Assembly (NCBI GenBank): GCA_029959085.1
Contig: JARWIR010000002.1
Location: forward strand, 33,505,733-33,569,732
Source: Nemophila menziesii
Taxonomy: Eukaryota; Streptophyta; Magnoliopsida; Boraginales; Hydrophyllaceae
Reading direction: 5' to 3'
DNA: 64,000 bases
Both the position numbers and the translations under genes were made by a program. This document shows, piece after piece, positions 10,806-23,076 of this stretch (the first letter of the stretch is position 1; each line of letters opens with the position of its first letter). The notes beneath the pieces are model-generated. The model worked only from the letters and a program-made list of their open reading frames with translations, was not told where the DNA came from and searched no databases.

Positions 10806-13358
10806 GAGGAACACCACCAGTAAGAGATAACAGGAACATTAACCGAAAAGAAAAAGATCTCCCAGGTTTGGGAGCACCTTTACGAGTTCAAACTTTAGGT
10901 TATCGTCCTCTAGAGATCCAAAACATAAAGTTCAGGCCTGATCCGGGTATGCTCAGTCAATTTAAAAACTTTGGAATCTATAGAGGTGTAGAAATTCAAG
11001 ATCCGGTAAGAGCGATTCAGAAGTTCATGCAGATTTATGATGCCTATATTACTCCAGGCATTACACGCGAGCAACTGTATTGTCACATGTTTTTGTTATT
11101 TTTGACCGACAAAGATGGTGATTGGCTAGACAGACAACCACCAGGTACACTTAATACTTGGACAGAACTTCAAGCTACATTCTTTAAACGTTTTTATCTG
11201 AAGAGTGTGAGATTAAAAGATCAGATGGAGATTGCATAGTTTTGCCAAGAGAATGGAGAAGAATTACGAGATGCGTGGACAAGGTTTCAACAGAAGTAAG
11301 CTAGATGTCCATTTCATGATGACACCCCCATCTTTACAGTTAGCTATGTTTTATCAAGGTATTAATGCCGAAAGTAGATTGAGGGTAGATAATATTGGAA
11401 GAGGAGTATTTGTGTCCATGGATCCTATAGAAGCCACCGAAGGTATGGAACGTATTATAGAAACAGAAAGGTGTTGGCCACTTTTGCGAGCTACTATTAC
11501 AAATACCAAAGGTACGCTTTGATTAGATGTAGAGACTGCTGGTTCATCTTAATTAACTGCTCTAGAAAATAAACTTAAAGAAATTAAACTTGAGATGCAA
11601 AGACAAAAGAATTTAGCAGCAACAAATGTAGTGCAAAAGGCACAAGGTTGTCTGGGTATGCAGTATTTAAATCCACAGGGGGCCGCTAATCCAGGTAGCT
11701 ATCAACCTCGTCCCCAGAATAAATCTTACCAACCAAGAGATTAGAATCCATATCAGGGAAATCAAAGTTTTAATAAAACTTGCTCCTCCACAACAACCTG
11801 CCAATGACGCTTATAACAATACTTTAGCTCAGAAGGATTTACCACAACATCCTCAAGAGGGAGTAGTATGAGATAAGCAATTAAATAATTACATGGATCT
11901 TATGACGAAGTATGCATACACAAAACTAGAAGTTGAGAGAAAAAGAAGCTTCAATTCAGATCTTAGATACGCAAGTAGAAAAAATTAATAAAGTTTTAAC
12001 AAATATGATGGAAGCCTGAGAATTGAAAGCTATTGAAGGAGGTGATGACAATGTTGGATTCGAAGCTTGTAAGGCTATTTTCCTTGAAATAAAAGAGAAA
12101 GAGGAAGTACTACATGCTGCAGAAATTGTCGTGGAAGTTCCCAAAATTGAGAAAGAACCAAGTCTAGCTCCGAAGACTCTGACTCTTCTGAAGATTCAGA
12201 TTCATCCAAAAGATACAAATTAATAAACCTTCTGAGAGATATGCAAGAGAAAATTAGATCGGTTATTGAGATACAGGCTACTAGAGTTAGAGAAAAAGAG
12301 GAAAAAGCCTTAAAAGAGAAGAAAGAAGAAGTTGCACCTGCTGTGCAAGAAAAGAAAGAAGAAGAGAAAGGTGGACTCGCCACCAGTTGTTCAAATAATG
12401 TCACCACCTATTCCTATGATAGATCCAAATGTGGACATTGAACTCAAAACATTTGTAGAGGCGTATAGTCCTGAAAATATCGACACCTAGATGTTTGAGA
12501 TTGCAAAAAAGGAGCTTACACCGCAAAAAGTATTCACGCAAGTTATTCCAGAGAAAGAAGCGAGTGTAGAAGCTAGAAAAGAGATTGTGGCTCAAATTAG
12601 AGAGTCTCGAGAAAAGTTGAAAAGAAAGAACTACCACTCAAGCTCAAGGATCCGGGAAGTTTTACTCTTCCTATTCAAATCAGTGTATGCTCAAGATTGA
12701 AGTCGTGTGTGATGTGAGTTCGAGTGTGAATCTTATGCCGAAGTCCGTGTTCGATAGGCTTGGGCTAGAAAAGACAAAAAAAGCTCCTGTGAAGCTGTAA
12801 TCTGCGGTTAGCTCAGTTTCAAAGATGTGGGGAACAGTGGAGGACGTTCATGTACGAACAGGTAATATCACCATCCATATTGACTTTGTTATTCTTGATT
12901 TCGATGCAGATAAGCATGTTCCAATCATACTTGGAAGACCGTTCTTGGCCACCAGTCAAAGCATCATCAACTTCCAGAGTTGGAGGCAACGGGTACCCTC
13001 CGTGTTAAAAATGTATCCAAGACATTCTATGTTTAGGGTAATAAACCAAGGAAGATAGATTCCACAATTCATGTCATCCACAACCTTTCACATTTCAAAG
13101 TCCCAGAAGAAATGCACGTAAACCCTGTGGATACTATACCAATGAGTGAGTTTGGGGTCGGCCATGAAGTTGTATAAAGCCCACAAACCAGAGAATAGGC
13201 CACGAAGACACAAAGATTCGTGGATGGGACCTATCATAGTCACGAAAATTGTTTCAGCTAAAGTGATAGAGATCAGGACCAAGAGGGGCATTAAACGGAG
13301 ATTAGTGGACGTTCATAGCCTTTCTCGTTGCTGGGGAGGTTATATACGCAAATCTTAA
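10806..13358 (+). pseudogene. Gag-protease plus IN-tail remnant of element B
   Basis: Gag core 10890-11520 (IQKFMQIYDAYITPGITREQLY, WTELQATFFKRFYLKS) with a frameshift near 11238. The CCHC knuckle is deleted: near 11640 the text passes from KAQGC directly to GMQY, about 38 residues shorter than C. Acidic coiled-coil linker with several stops (11520-12620). Protease at 12690-12980: the catalytic position reads CDVSSSVNLMPK, so the D-x-G-x turn is lost, then WGTVEDVHVR, IDFVILDFDADKHVPIILGRPF. The tail 13146-13358 holds DSWMGPIIVTK and RCWGGYIRKS, like the last part of an integrase. Clearly inactive. Confidence 0.85.
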
Positions 13359-13383
13359 TAGAGGTAACACGTCTTACTTTGGA

Positions 13384-13569
13384 AGACATTAAACATAAGT
13401 GTTGTATGTGAGACAACCCGTATTTTGATATATTTTCAAGTCTTTAATTTATGTTTAGATTAGTTGTTTCTAGTTGATATTACATATTTGAGGATAATAT
13501 TAGTGTGTTTGATGTGTAGGTACTTAAGAATTCGAGTTAATAAAAGAAATACGAAAAATTTGGCAAAAA
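13384..13569 (+). promoter_or_regulatory. Conserved block and possible splice acceptor of B
   Basis: GACATTAAACATAAG followed by GAGACAACCCG (13384-13420) is the same block as in C, F, I and A. A TTAGTGTGTTTGATGTGTAG run ending at 13519 resembles the AG-ended, T-rich run at the same place in C and I and could be a 3' splice site for an env-like mRNA. This is inference from position and similarity only. Confidence 0.4.
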
Positions 13570-13905
13570 CGAGTCCATCCATCCAGTATACCTGAGGATA
13601 GGTCTGGTGCACCGCACGAGAAAAACCGTTGCGACAGTTCAGAAATCAGGTCCAATGGCGAGACAAGAGAGGAAAAACCGTGTCGCCATTCGCGACCACG
13701 ATTCGGGGTAGCAGGTTCGTGTTGTATATTGCTGGAACGTTTCAGTGCACGGCAGGTCCAAAAACTGTGACAACGGTTTGAAAATCAGGTATATGCCGAG
13801 AGGTCCTTAACAAAACCATGTCGACAATTCACACCCACGGTATAGTAAACCCTCGCGTCTGGTACACCACATGGAACTTCTGGTGCACCACAGCCCGCCG
13901 CTAGA
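13570..13905. repeat. GC-rich palindromic tract of element B
   Basis: Contains diverged copies of CTGGTGCACC (GGTGCACC is self-complementary), e.g. near 13608, 13735 and 13883, and repeats of AAAAACCGTTGCGACAG-like sequence. It occupies the same place as the tracts in A, C, F and I but with different sequence. Confidence 0.6.
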
Positions 13906-14329
13906 AAAAAATATTAAAAGGGTTTGAAGAGAAAGGTTAGTTCTAGTTACAAATTTCTCAATCCTTAAGCCTCTCTTTCTTCCCCAAAGCTTCCCAACTC
14001 CATTAAAGCTTCATCAAACCTTCACCAAACATCAAAACACTATCGAATCACCATAAATTCACATCCAAATCCTTCCCCACAATATTATAAAGAAGATTCA
14101 ACCACCCAAATTATATCAAAACACCTAGAATCCAAGAATCAAAACCCAAAATTTTCAAATATTACCCAACAATTCCTTAATCAATGGCAATCAAGCAAGA
14201 ATTCATCTTACCCACATATAGATTTATCATACTTACACCTTTCCTAACCCAAACAACATTTGTTAAACCTAAAATCAAGGGTTACAAATTTCAAGAGTGT
14301 TTAAAGCTTTGAGTTGGAGGTCAATTGAG

Positions 14330-15537
14330 ATGACGAAAAGAACAAAAACATTATCTACTGTAAGGGAGATGAATAAAAATCAAAGTAAGGTATTGGGTTC
14401 TATTGAGAAGAAATAAATTGAGAAAAGTTCAAGTTCTAGTGTACATAAAAAGGGTAAAACAAGTGAAGAGAATAGAGTAAAGCTACCTGTAAAAATTCAA
14501 AGAGAAAAAAGGTTTCAACTTTCATTAGAAAGACACCACAACCTCTACAAATCGAGAGTACTATACTTTAGATGAATGAAGCTTCAAAGGTCTTGTTAGC
14601 TTCCGCAAAGAAACACTTACCAGAATTTTCCTTTGCTTATGAGAGAGTATTTGAAAAAGAAGTTGGAAAAGGTGATTATAAGAGATTGTTAGAGATGGGA
14701 GATAGATTGGGTTGGTCTACATTCATGTTGCGAAGGTCGAATTTATATTTAGAGTTAGTTTTTGATTTCTATTTAGGCCTCCTTAGCCGAGATAGTGACG
14801 GTCGTGAGGCATGTTAGTTCCTTTTATAGTTAAAGAAATTCGAAACCACTTCCAGTTCAAGAAATTAGTCGGACCATGTAAGTATAGAGAAGCGGTGGAA
14901 AATATCAAGACTTTCAACTGGAATCAACTTTTTGAGCATGCTTAGATAAGGAGAAAGTGCAAGCATATAAGGGATAGTTGAAGGTACCTTAGCCTTACAA
15001 ACATCTTCAAGAAGATACAAGAGTTTGGCACAATTTCTTACACCAAACGCCTTTGGAAACTCTCAAACTTTGTACATAATTAAGAAAAATGCAATATTTT
15101 TGAATTGTATTTTAAAAGGGGAAGAAGTAGATGTGGCACTGTTGATCTTTGATGAGGTGATGCAATTTTCGATCTCTCTTACTTCGTTATATAATTTGGA
15201 ATATCCTACTATGATCACGTGTATTATGAGAAAAGAGAATGTGAATCTGGTTGAAGAAGAGAAACTATTGTATATTATGAGTAATAATATTGACAATACT
15301 TGGATCAAGACAATTTTGAGAGGAGCAGGAGTTACGAAACTCATAAAAGATGAAGAGGATCATATTTGGCGAGAAAAGGTAGAGGAGCGATTGATTAAAG
15401 TTGAAGCAACTCAATCTTTCTTAGCCGATTTTATGGCACAAATCAAAGCTAATCAGGTTCACATCATGACACTCCTGGAGCAACTAAGGAAAGATCTAGA
15501 AAATCCTATCTTGGATGTCGATAATGCAAGGCAATAG
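14330..15537 (+). pseudogene. env-position ORF remnant of element B
   Basis: The ATG at 14330 (MTKRTK) matches the start in C (MTNRTT). Then follow stops and frameshifts; readable blocks are 14572-14817 (FAYERVFEKEVGKGDYKRLLEMGDRLGWSTFM) and 15025-15537 (ILKGEEVDVALLIFDEVMQFS, ending in ANQVHIMTLLEQL). Both align along the intact 397-residue C protein. It belongs to the plant transposon protein family of unknown function. Confidence 0.85.
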
Positions 15538-16922
15538 CCTCAGGAGTATGTTCTCTTTCTTCCTTACCATTTCTGAAAATGCTTTATTTGCTTATTTTAA
15601 TTAATTTTTAGAGTCTTTTCGAGTCGCAGGGACACGTCTCATTTTTGAGTTGGGGGTGTGGGGATTCATTGTCTCTCATCTCCATTTTTATGTGATTTTT
15701 CTATTTTTGGTAGAAATTAAATTTTTTGATACATGGGATTTAGATGTAGAGTATGTTTAATATCTTGAAAGAATAAGCTTATTAAGTTGATGATATAAAT
15801 TAATATGTTTATGAGTTGTTTTATATTGTATGGTTTGAGTATTTGTAGGAAACACACATTGTAGTAAGCAATGCGGTAGAAGTATGTTTGATCTTAGGGC
15901 GCCTTGAGGGGGTGTGTAGGCCGTGAGATCCGAGCTAGTTGATAAACCCATTTGATGAACTTGCTAAAGGTAATAGAATAATGAAATTGCATAGTTTAGA
16001 AAGTGATTAAGGCGGTTCATTGATAAGCCCCTTGTGGCTTTTTAGCTTGTTGTTCATTTATTATATTTATATCCTTCTCAGACCCTTCTAGCCTTTCTAA
16101 ATCCTTTTTATTAGCCATGTTATAAGCCATATCCCTTTAGATTTAAGGACTTTTCCATATGACCCGCAATCGAATTGCGATGCATAGATAATTGTTTTAG
16201 AGCTTGAGTTTTGGGTGGTGGGTCCACCATTGTGGGACTGTTACTGGGTTGGAAAACTTTGAGCTTATTAATTGTGCTCTGTATTTTGATGATGATTCAT
16301 AGGTTTATTATATTGTAACCCTTTGTCGGGGTAAAAGTAAATGAAAAAAGTTACAAAAAGAAAAAAAATATGAGAAACATAAATAACATGATATCTCACA
16401 TAAAAAAGAGAGTCATAGCTAATTTACAAAAGGAAAAAATTAATATGAAAAGAACATATGAGAGTAACTCAAGCTATAGGGCGATTCGTTGATGGCTAGT
16501 GAGGAGAGAGCCAAAATCTTACTCTAATTTATCCAAATATACTTATCATACCGTCCCTAAGCCAACATTACAACCTTAAAGACCTTTTGATTATTTTCTA
16601 TGTAATGTACAAGTGATTGAGCCGTTAGAGAGTAGTTAGATGGATCTTTGGATACTAGTGAAGTTCGATGAACAATCTATAGCCTCCTTGGTAAACTGAG
16701 TAAAGAACCTCTCCTTCTTACATTGTGAAGTTAATCTAATCTTGAATTTAAGCCGTGTTGATCGTGAGTATGACAGGTGTGCTAGTAATCTAGTTTGTAA
16801 ATATTATTGCATGAAATTTTCTAAGTAGTTTCTTTGAGTTCATTTTACATATTCTGTTATCTTCTTTCCACTGTACTTAATTGACTTAGGTGTGTATTTA
16901 GAGACTTCCCTTTTTTTCTTTA
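15538..16922 (+). other. Long 3' noncoding region of element B
   Basis: About 1.4 kb without a gene, colinear by eye with 36092-37645 of C. It includes a decayed copy of the GNRA-type hairpin (15621-15640), TTGAGTTGGGGGTGTGGGG just after it, a conserved GGCCGTGAGATCC block (near 15920), GGGTCCACCAT (near 16223) and a TAACCCTTTGTCGGGGTAA block (16316-16334). Preservation in elements that lost pol suggests cis functions. Confidence 0.6.
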
Positions 16923-16941
16923 TTGTATCGGAACGATACAA
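16923..16941 (+). ncRNA. PPT-proximal hairpin of element B
   Basis: Perfect 8-bp stem: TTGTATCG (16923-16930), loop GAA, CGATACAA (16934-16941), ending 3 nt before the polypurine tract. It has the same place and stem as in C; F and H have a different stem sequence that still pairs. Confidence 0.75.
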
Positions 16942-16944
16942 ATT

Positions 16945-16958
16945 TAAGTTGGGGGTCT
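16945..16958 (+). promoter_or_regulatory. Polypurine tract of element B
   Basis: TAAGTTGGGGGTCT directly before the LTR start TGATGTCTCC. The PPT primes plus-strand DNA synthesis. It matches the C version (TTGAGTTGGGGGTCT). Confidence 0.8.
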
Positions 16959-19900
16959 TGATGTCTCCCTATTTGTGATATAATAATCTAGGTTGGAGAC
17001 ATCATTTTAGGAGTTTATGGTAAATTAATATTAGAGTTTTAGTCATATTTCGATATTTTTCTATTTCTTGTCTTGATTTGATGAATTATTATTTCAAAGG
17101 ACATATGGTTTAATTTGTTTGTTAAAGTGAAGCTTTAAAGATATATGGAAAATAATTAGATGGCAAATCAATTCTAAAGAGATAAGGAAAGAAGATATAG
17201 ATGGAAATTGGAGATAAAAGGATGTAGAAATTAAATAGGAAAGGAAAAGTTGCCAAGTGAATTTGAAATTATGCAGCTACGTCCACTAAAGTGAAGATAC
17301 CTTAAAATCGCTGGGAATTTGGAGATGCAATAAAAAAAAGTGTATATCTTTTCGATATAAAGTAGGAGAATATCAAAGCAATACTGAAGAAGTTACGACC
17401 AAAACAAGACAGTGGCAGTTTTTCATTTCTCCTATATTTTAGGAAACGAATTTGATTTGGAAAAGGAGTCCAATTGCTTGCCTTCTTGATGTCTCCCTTT
17501 TTGTTCTAAATAAATGCACTTAGGAGACATCATTTTAGGTGACTATTGGACTTATTTGATAGACTTTGTGCTTATTTCGTTATATTTCATTTTCTCTCCT
17601 CGGAATTATGATATTTCATTTTTAGAGATTTTGTGCGTTAATTTGTTTGTTTTTAGTGCAAATTTATTAGGCTCATCGATGCTATGGAGAACCAAGATAA
17701 GGAGGAGAATCGAGAATTAAAGTCTTAGATCGAGCGGAGAAGTCAAATGAGAGAAAGATATTCTGAAGAGTTGACTAAAAAGCTGCAAATCTGGAAGGCT
17801 GTTACTAATTGCTGTTTTCGAGCCACTTAACCACTAATTCAGACTTCAGGTCGTGGAATTAGGAATTTTCCTCTTTGAGTTAGGAAGATTTTGTAACTGG
17901 AATGAGTCGATTTAGAGCTGATATGCAAACGTTACATCCGTTTTACTAAGGGCTGCACGCCAGTTAAGGGAATTAAAAGAATGGATTTGGGCTTTTTATT
18001 ATTTTAATTATATTCATTAAGTAAAAAGTCCATTCCTTCTTTTTATTATAAATAGTCCTTTAGACCTCTTTTCTAAACATCAGACATTAGAAATTAATTC
18101 TACGCTAAATTACAAGTCAGAGCAGAAGGTAGAAGAGAACGTTAGAGTTGGAGAAGTCTTATTCTTCCATCAACAGCCAAATCCAACGCCTTAATTAGGT
18201 TTCATATTTTATTTTTTTAATTTCAGTTTTTTAATTTGAACATGAGCTAATTCATAAGTACTTAAGAATCTCAATTATGGGTTAAACCCTTATTTATTTA
18301 ATTGATGTTTTTCTGAATTTTTGTTTATATAATTTAATCTGAATTGGGTATTTTGTATTTACTATTATCGCATGTTAATTTACTGTTTTTATCTTGGCCA
18401 ATTTGAAATAGGGTTGAGTATCTAGGCTATTCACTTTAGTGGCGAATTGATCACTTTGACGGGAGGGGGGGGGGGGGTAATTACAGACCTATGTAGTAGA
18501 CATGTGGTATTCATCATTGATCCTGACGGGCTTGACTAACCACATAGCCAATTGGGTAAAGATCTTCAACATTCAAAAGTATGTATAATCGTCCTGACGA
18601 GGTTCATAATACCGTAGGATAGCTCCTAATTCCACCCTGACGGAGGTTAGGAGATTATAGAGTCCTAACTAATACATAAATACCAATTTAGCCCTTAAAC
18701 AGAAGCATTAGTTATATAAATATAGGTAGATCCCTTACGAGACTCAAGTACCCATCTCATCTTGCGTCCAATCTTATTTACTTGAATTATTTCTTTTTAG
18801 TTAATTAATTTAGTACTTTATTTTATCGCATCATAGTTCTTAGAAAAACCAAACAAAAATCTTATCTATTTACTTTTCTGTTTTACAGTTACTTCTACTA
18901 TTTGATTAATACTAGAGTTATAACTATCCGTCCTTGAGAATGAAACCTAATTTATCGGAGTATTACTTGGACAATTGTACACTTGCGTTATTGTGGTTCC
19001 TCTATTTTTACTTCATTATTTTATAACACCCCAGGAACCACCACTTCTACTCTAAGAAATCCGACCTAGGGCTTCCTAAACACCTATAAATGCACCCTTT
19101 AACTATTGTAACCATGTCCTTGCTCAGTTCTAAACCTTAGTTCAATCCTTAGTCATTCAAGAGAAGCAAGTTGACAGTATATATTTTTATTTTACTTTAT
19201 TTCTTTCTAGTATGAACTAATTTTCCCATAGCTTGGGTTTTGCATAGGTATAATTTTTGAATTCTATTTTCTTCTATCTAAGTTTCTTTGGTAAAACTAT
19301 TCTAAATTGATTATAGCTTCTTAACCATATAATTGTTTTATGTGCTTTAATTTATTGTCTATCTTAATCCTGATCAAATTTGGGCTCTGCTAATAGTAGT
19401 TAGATGGTCACCAGGAAGGGGTGTCAAAATATTGAAACATCACATAAGCGTCTAGTGTGCGGTATTGATCCGGAAGGGTTTGCCTAGCTAGATAGCCATT
19501 AGGGTTTGAGATTTAATCACCGATCATTATTTACAGGGTCCCCTCATCTAAGAACCTAGTGGCGTAGGACCACCTTAGTTAAGTCCCCTGGTAATTGTTA
19601 GGTCGCCTCTTAAGTCCATCTGGAAATTGGTTAGAAGGAATATAGAATTCTGGCTACTTATCTAAGACCTTTAATCACCCTTATTAACCAGTAGAAGAAA
19701 TAGAAGGATTGGTGCATACGAGCAAACCTGAGCTATACTTTCTTATCTTAATCTTACATCTTTTAATTATTATCTCCTCATCAATCATATTTATTTATTT
19801 TCCTGTCTTTAACTATATTCTACTACGCTATTTTGTTTACCCATTCGTATAACGCACTAAGAATCTGAGGAACGAATCTTACCTACTATTAAAACTTGCA

Positions 19901-19996
19901 TACGATCCGTGATACTTGCCGTGAGTAACGTGTTTAGTATAGGGTGTTAGTTTCTTTATTTATTATCTTATTATTATCACACCCTAGGCAATACTA
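16959..19996 (+). repeat. 3' LTR of element B, interrupted by solo LTR E
   Basis: Starts TGATGTCTCC (16959), broken at 17486, resumes at 19044 and ends near 19996 at CACACCCTAGGCAATACTA, a decayed form of CACACCCTAGGCGACACCA in C. TATA box TATAAATG at 19085-19092 (CACCTATAAATGCACCC, as in C). LTR content without the insert is about 1.5 kb, as in C. Confidence 0.85.
17487..19043 (+). mobile_element. Solo LTR E (1557 bp)
   Basis: Complete LTR from TGATGTCTCC to GGAACCACCA, flanked by a perfect 5-bp duplication CTTCT (17482-17486 and 19044-19048), with no internal sequence. This is the product of LTR-LTR recombination. Contains TATA box TATAAATA (18047-18054), four CCTGACGGG-like motifs, a run of 13 G (18465-18477) and the 5'-terminal inverted repeat TGATGTCTCC...GGAGACATCA. 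Its sequence is closer to the A/F/H LTRs than to that of the host element B. Confidence 0.93.
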
Positions 19997-21264
19997 GTAT
20001 GAGCAGACATTTAACCAAAAGGCGTCTAAAACTATATTTTTAAAGCCACCCATTCGCATGTCGCGTTATCATCGTGAGTGACAATCATGATTATACTTAT
20101 CATGGTAAAGAAGGTTAGAACATTAAATTCCACTATCAAAAAGTTATTGTATTATGTATCTCATAATCCCATTTGGAAAAGGCAAAGATGGAGTACAAAA
20201 GAGGCAATTCTACATATGCACGTGGACCGAGTTTCACTTCTATCACTCTTACTTGAACATCATTTGCTTTTTTAGTAATTTATAATTGGTTTTTTCTTTA
20301 TTAAGTGTGCTTATTTGTTAGATTTAGGATCTCATGTTGATAATCTAAAATATAACGTTAATGCTCGGCCTCACATAATGGAATCTCGACATACTTAATA
20401 GCCGAGGAGTTATACAATTTTAAGTGATCGTTACATATATGCTCAAGGAAGAAAATGGAAAAACCTCATTCCTGAGCCTATTTATCGTATATGAGTTACA
20501 TGTGCAAACATCATGAGACTATATGATGAAAAAATGGGGTAACCCCGCTCTGCCTTATGTTGCGTACTCGTATTTTGTTTAAATTATGACTGGGCATTAT
20601 TTCTTGCATCTCTCGGCATCGATAAAAACACCTCACTCCAATAGAAACGGAAAATCTTATTAATATCGCTAAAGGTTCTCTCTTTCTCTTTGTAAAATGG
20701 TTGTGGTTAATATACACTCGACTTAATTATCCATATCTACTTGGGTTAAGTAATCTTTGATAGCAAAAATGCTAATGTTGAGTGTCAGAGTGCCATCAAA
20801 AGCGCACCTTCGTTTGGTCTTGACTTAGTTTTGGGTTTCAGGAAGATTGTGTGAAACTTGTTGGTGACCTTCATCGAGAACCAAAAAAAGACTGCAAAGA
20901 AGCTCCTAGCTCGGTCATTAGGAGTAAGGTACTGAATTAAACTCTTATCTCGGTGTATAACTCGACATTCCTATATCTGCTCTCCTTCTTCCTACACATA
21001 TGAATATATGTCAATGCTTTTTGGTTTAGTTATTATCCTCGGGACAAATATGGTTATGTGGCTAATGGTAATGTGGTTTTCATGTTCTATCACATGTTCT
21101 TAAGAAAATGATTTATACGCATTTCGTATTTTTGTGCTCTTTCCTACCTGATATCTCAGATTATTGGTCCCCTATTATCAGATGTTAGATGTTATCTTTC
21201 TTAGTTAAAATCTTCTAGTAAAATAGGATACCCTTTTTTCTACAATATAAACCATAAAAGTAGT
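19997..21264. other. Unassigned AT-rich sequence between B and F
   Basis: No convincing gene or repeat structure. Reading frames are short and have no family motif. Because F is a clean insertion, this sequence continues at 28798 on the other side of F, so it is part of the older DNA into which F and C inserted. It may be decayed element or intergenic DNA. Confidence 0.4.
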
Positions 21265-23040
21265 TGGTGGGTCCTGGGGTGTTAGAAAGAAATGCGATAA
21301 ATAAAAGGAACCACAATACCGCAAGTGTACGGTTGTCCAAGTAATAACCGATAAATCGGGTTTCGTTCTCAGGGACGGATTAGGTTCAACCCAAATATTA
21401 ATCAGATAGTAGAAATAATTGATTGACAGGAAAGTAAAATAATATGATTTTTGTTTGGTTTTTCTAATAACTAAAGATGCAAATAAATAAAGACTAAAAG
21501 TAAATTTACAGAAAAGAAATAAAGCAGCAAATTTACTGACTTCGGAGATGAGAGATAATTGAGTCTCGCAAGGAATCCACCTGATTAACGTAACCTATGC
21601 TTTGATTAAAGGTAGAATTGGTATTATAATATTAGTCGCGACTCTAACATCTCCTAGCCCCCTATCGGGTGGACCTAGGAACTATCCTAAAATACTATAA
21701 ACCCCTATATGGGCGAATATGCCTCTTCAGATGAAAAGAAATTACCTCTTTAACTATGTAATTAGTTAAGTCTGTCGGTCAATAATGGACATTACACGGG
21801 TATTACCTAAGTTTGTATTCAAACCCCCCTGTCGGGATCTCTTTTGCCACTAAAGTGAATAGCCCAAATACTAAAAGCTAATTCTAGTTGCGCGGAAAAG
21901 AATTAGTAATTAAAACAAAGTAATATCCAATATGTAAAACTCAATTCAATTTAAATCATAACAATCCCAAATTCAAAACATAGAATAAATTAATTAGGGT
22001 TCATCCTTTTATTGAGATTCTCAAGTATATGGAAATTTAGCCCATGATAAAATTAAATATCAAGACATCATATTCAATTACAGAAAAAAAATTGATAACC
22101 TAAGTGTTTGGTTGGCTGTTGTTGGAAGAACAGAATTCCTCCAACTCTAACTTCTCCTCTGCCTTCTTGCTCTGAAGTGTTTGGCTCTCTCTCTAAGGAT
22201 GATTTAATGTGAAGAATAATTGAGAGGTGCTGAATAATGAGGTCTAAGGGGTGTATTTATAGGTGCTAGGAAGCCCTAATTCGTTTTACTTGGAGTGGAA
22301 GACAAGTAAAGGACTTTTTAATTCGCAGCCCTAAAATATAGGGAAGGTAAGATTCTGTTGCTGATTTGTTTTGGTCATATCTCCTTCAATACTTATCCGT
22401 TTGACGCGTTCTTTAAATCGAAATCACTTGTTTCGAAAAGAACTATCCATTGGTCTAGACCATTCTCCCAAATTCCTGTCCAATATTTAGTTATGGGCTC
22501 GTCTTTGAACGTGGCAGGAATTTCAGATTTATTTGGTAACTTTATCTTTTCCTTCTTTGCATATATCCTTCCTTAATCTTCTTATTTTCATGTATATCTT
22601 CTTTCCTTTACTTCTTAGACTTGACTTGGTCTCTAATTAATTATCATATATCTTTTAAAGCTTCACAATAAATAAATAATTAAACCGCATATGCTTTAAA
22701 AATTAATAATTCATTAACTCAAGACTAGAAATAAGAAAGTACACTCTAAAATTAGAAACCTCGAATGAAATACGTCTATCACACTAAAAAAATACTCTAA
22801 GACTTTAATTCTCACTTCTCCTCCTTGTATTGGGTTTTCATGAAATTTAAGAACCTACTAACTTTGCACTAAAAATAACCAGATTAACGCACAAAAGCTC
22901 TTAAAATGCGAATAGTCTAATTCCAAGGGGAGAAAGTGTAATATGACGAAATAAGCATAAAAGTCTGTCAAATAAGTCAAATATTCACCTAAAAGAATGT
23001 CTCCAAAGGGATAATATTTAGAACAAATAGGGAGACATCA
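21265..23040 (-). repeat. 3' LTR of element F (1776 bp)
   Basis: On the minus strand it begins TGATGTCTCC...(23040) directly after the PPT and ends GGACCCACCA (21265). It keeps the TATA box (plus strand TATTTATA 22254-22261). An imperfect GCCACT hairpin lies at 21839-21859. It differs from the 5' LTR mainly by 67 bp around the TATA box, which the 5' copy lacks. Confidence 0.92.
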
Positions 23041-23057
23041 AGACCCCAAACTCAAAC
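23041..23057 (-). promoter_or_regulatory. Polypurine tract of element F
   Basis: The minus strand reads GGTTTGAGTTTGGGGTCT immediately before the LTR start; it is the plus-strand primer site for reverse transcription. Same position and near-identical sequence in H. Confidence 0.8.
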
Positions 23058-23076
23058 CTTTGTCGTCCCGACAAAG
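23058..23076 (-). ncRNA. PPT-proximal hairpin of element F
   Basis: Perfect 8-bp stem: minus strand CTTTGTCG, loop GGA, CGACAAAG. In B and C the same place has TTGTATCG/CGATACAA. The bases differ on both arms so that pairing is kept. Confidence 0.78.

Larger units (their letters stand above)
10806..19996 (+). mobile_element. Element B: non-autonomous Athila-like retrotransposon, 5' part displaced
   Basis: Plus-strand order: gag-protease remnant, IN-like tail, GC-rich tract, env-like remnant, 3' noncoding region, PPT hairpin, PPT, 3' LTR with a solo LTR inside. It starts inside gag because D inserted there. It has the same architecture as element C but is much older: many stops and indels throughout. 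RT, RNase H and the integrase core are absent, as in C. Confidence 0.85.

Noticed and set aside
12075..12407. Ser/Phe-rich minus-strand ORF
   Set aside because: Antisense of the acidic coiled-coil linker of B gag.
19997..21264. Host gene between B and F
   Set aside because: Reading frames are short, without start context, splice pattern or recognised motif.
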